Source: Pantoea sp. Lij88 (lineage in GTDB: Bacteria; Pseudomonadota; Gammaproteobacteria; Enterobacterales; Enterobacteriaceae). Taken from it: a stretch of 64,000 bases of DNA. The DNA is taken from the NCBI RefSeq assembly GCF_030062155.1, contig NZ_CP118269.1, positions 372,001 to 436,000 of the forward strand. The letters run 5' to 3'. Of the stretch, positions 63,171-64,000 are shown in pieces; the stretch's first letter is position 1; each line of letters begins with the position of its first letter. The position numbers were made by a program, and so were the translations under genes. The notes beneath the pieces were generated by a model that was not told the origin of the DNA, did not search any database, and worked only from the letters and a program-made list of their open reading frames with translations.

Positions 63171-63296
63171 GACCTGTTCCTCTGTTAAGGTGCGACTCGG
63201 GGCGTGATTCTACGACCTGAAGGCCAGGAATCACCTGTTTTTTTTACGCCCGCAGGCGGTGCGCTTGAAAAAAGGTCGCGCGGCATCATCTCTGAT

Positions 63297-63324
63297 GAAA
63301 CTTCCCGATGTTATAAAGGTCGGA
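63297..63324 (+). promoter_or_regulatory. Sigma-E-like promoter for fkpA
   Basis: GAAACTT (-35) at 63297-63303 and GTCGGA (-10) at 63319-63324 are 15 bases apart, fitting the sigma-E pattern GGAACTT-N15-GTCnnA with one mismatch. It predicts a 5' leader of about 110 bases. fkpA is a known sigma-E target in E. coli. Confidence 0.6.
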
Positions 63325-63439
63325 GGTAGACCGGGTAATTACATTGTGGGAGTGTTCGACACTGCCACGTAAAGTTATAGTGTGGGCCCTGAAGTCCGCA
63401 ATGTTTCCCGAGGTTAGACGCTTCGGTTTTGGAGAATGG

Positions 63440-64000
63440 ATGAAATCACTGTTTAAAGTCACATTGTTAGCTACCACCATGGCTGTTGCACTGAATGCAT
63501 CAATGGCAATGGCAGCAGACACTGCTGCGGCGCCACAGGCTGCACCAGCCGCCGCGCCACAGTCCGCGCCTCAGGCACCTAAGAATGCTGCGTTCAAAGA
63601 TGAAGACCAGCAGTCTGCCTACGCACTGGGTGCTTCACTGGGTCGCTACATGGACAACTCCCTGAAGGAACAGGAAAAACTGGGCATCAAACTGGATAAG
63701 CAGCAGCTTATTGCCGGTGTTCAGGATGCGTTTGGTGGTAAGAGCAAACTGTCTGACGAAGAGATTGAGCAGACGCTGCAATCCTTTGAAGGCCGCGTGA
63801 AAGGCGCAGCCTCAGCGAAAATGGAAAAAGATGCGAAAGAGAACGCTGAAAAGGGCGAAGCTTTCGCAACCAAATTTGCTAAAGAGAGCGGCGTGAAGAA
63901 AACCGAAAGCGGCCTGCTGTACAAAGTTGAGAAAGAAGGTACCGGCGACGCACCTAAAGACAGCGACACTGTAGTGGTGAACTACAAAGGTACGCTGATC
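63440..64000 (+). CDS. fkpA: FkpA, periplasmic FKBP-type isomerase (3' end missing)
   Basis: The first 187 residues of FkpA are present. A signal peptide ends near SMAMA-A, an Ala/Pro-rich spacer follows, and then the helical dimerisation domain (about 45-140, DEDQQSAYALGASLGRYMDN). The start of the FKBP domain (SGLLYKVEKEG, DTVVVNYKG) runs off the window. It folds envelope proteins and has a sigma-E-like promoter. GGAGAATGG precedes the ATG. Confidence 0.96.
   Translation, partial: MKSLFKVTLLATTMAVALNASMAMAADTAAAPQAAPAAAPQSAPQAPKNAAFKDEDQQSAYALGASLGRYMDNSLKEQEKLGIKLDKQQLIAGVQDAFGGKSKLSDEEIEQTLQSFEGRVKGAASAKMEKDAKENAEKGEAFATKFAKESGVKKTESGLLYKVEKEGTGDAPKDSDTVVVNYKGTLI

Overview
The window is about 64 kb of ordinary enterobacterial core chromosome with no rRNA, tRNA, CRISPR array, prophage or intact insertion sequence. 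Gene order from glpR to fkpA follows, in blocks, the glpR/malPQ/bioH/ompR/mrcA/aroKB/dam/crp/kefB/slyD arc of Escherichia coli. Several blocks familiar from E. coli are missing or replaced: malT, gntT, feoABC, the yhgE slot, nirC and the yhf/frl genes. From this pattern and the composition I infer a member of the Erwiniaceae, most likely Pantoea or a close relative. That is inference; no marker gene in the window fixes the genus.

Layout: the 3' part of glpR (1-439), then maltodextrin genes malP-malQ, then nfuA, gntX and bioH (1-7.3 kb). A replacement block follows, with a small secreted DUF1471-type gene and a glucosylglycerate phosphorylase gene (ggaP) where E. coli carries feoABC (7.4-9.4 kb). 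Next are tex, greB, an orphan yjbE-like exported peptide gene, the ompR-envZ two-component system and pckA (9.5-17.1 kb). The stress and envelope group hslO, hslR, yrfG, igaA, nudE and mrcA occupies 17.5-25.2 kb. The hofMNOPQ DNA-uptake operon (25.4-28.8 kb) leads into the aroK-aroB-damX-dam-rpe-gph-trpS series (29.1-35.3 kb).

The second half holds the nitrite reductase and siroheme block cysG, nirD, nirB with a textbook FNR plus NarL/NarP control region, then codA, tsgA and ppiA (CRP and Cpx sites) (35.3-43.1 kb). The YhfG-Fic pair, pabA, argD (double ARG box), yhfK, crp and yhfA follow (43.2-49.4 kb). A 632-base convergent spacer then carries two inverted copies of a structured repeat. After prkB, yheU and yheT comes an accessory insertion relative to E. 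coli: a LysE-family exporter, a LacI-family regulator and the taurine operon tauABCD (52.2-57.5 kb). The core order resumes with yheS, kefG-kefB, yheV, slyD, slyX and the 5' part of fkpA, which has a sigma-E-like promoter.

Functionally the window combines sugar polymer use (malPQ), gluconeogenesis (pckA), osmotic and envelope control (ompR-envZ, igaA, mrcA, ppiA, fkpA), nitrite and siroheme metabolism, sulfonate use and global carbon control (crp). I found no convincing new multi-gene system. The items most worth a second look are the paired repeats with different terminal stems (49.46-49.92 kb), the Fic protein with His in place of the acidic active-site residue, the ggaP/DUF1471 replacement block, the LacI regulator facing tauABCD, and terminators placed inside what are usually treated as continuous operons.
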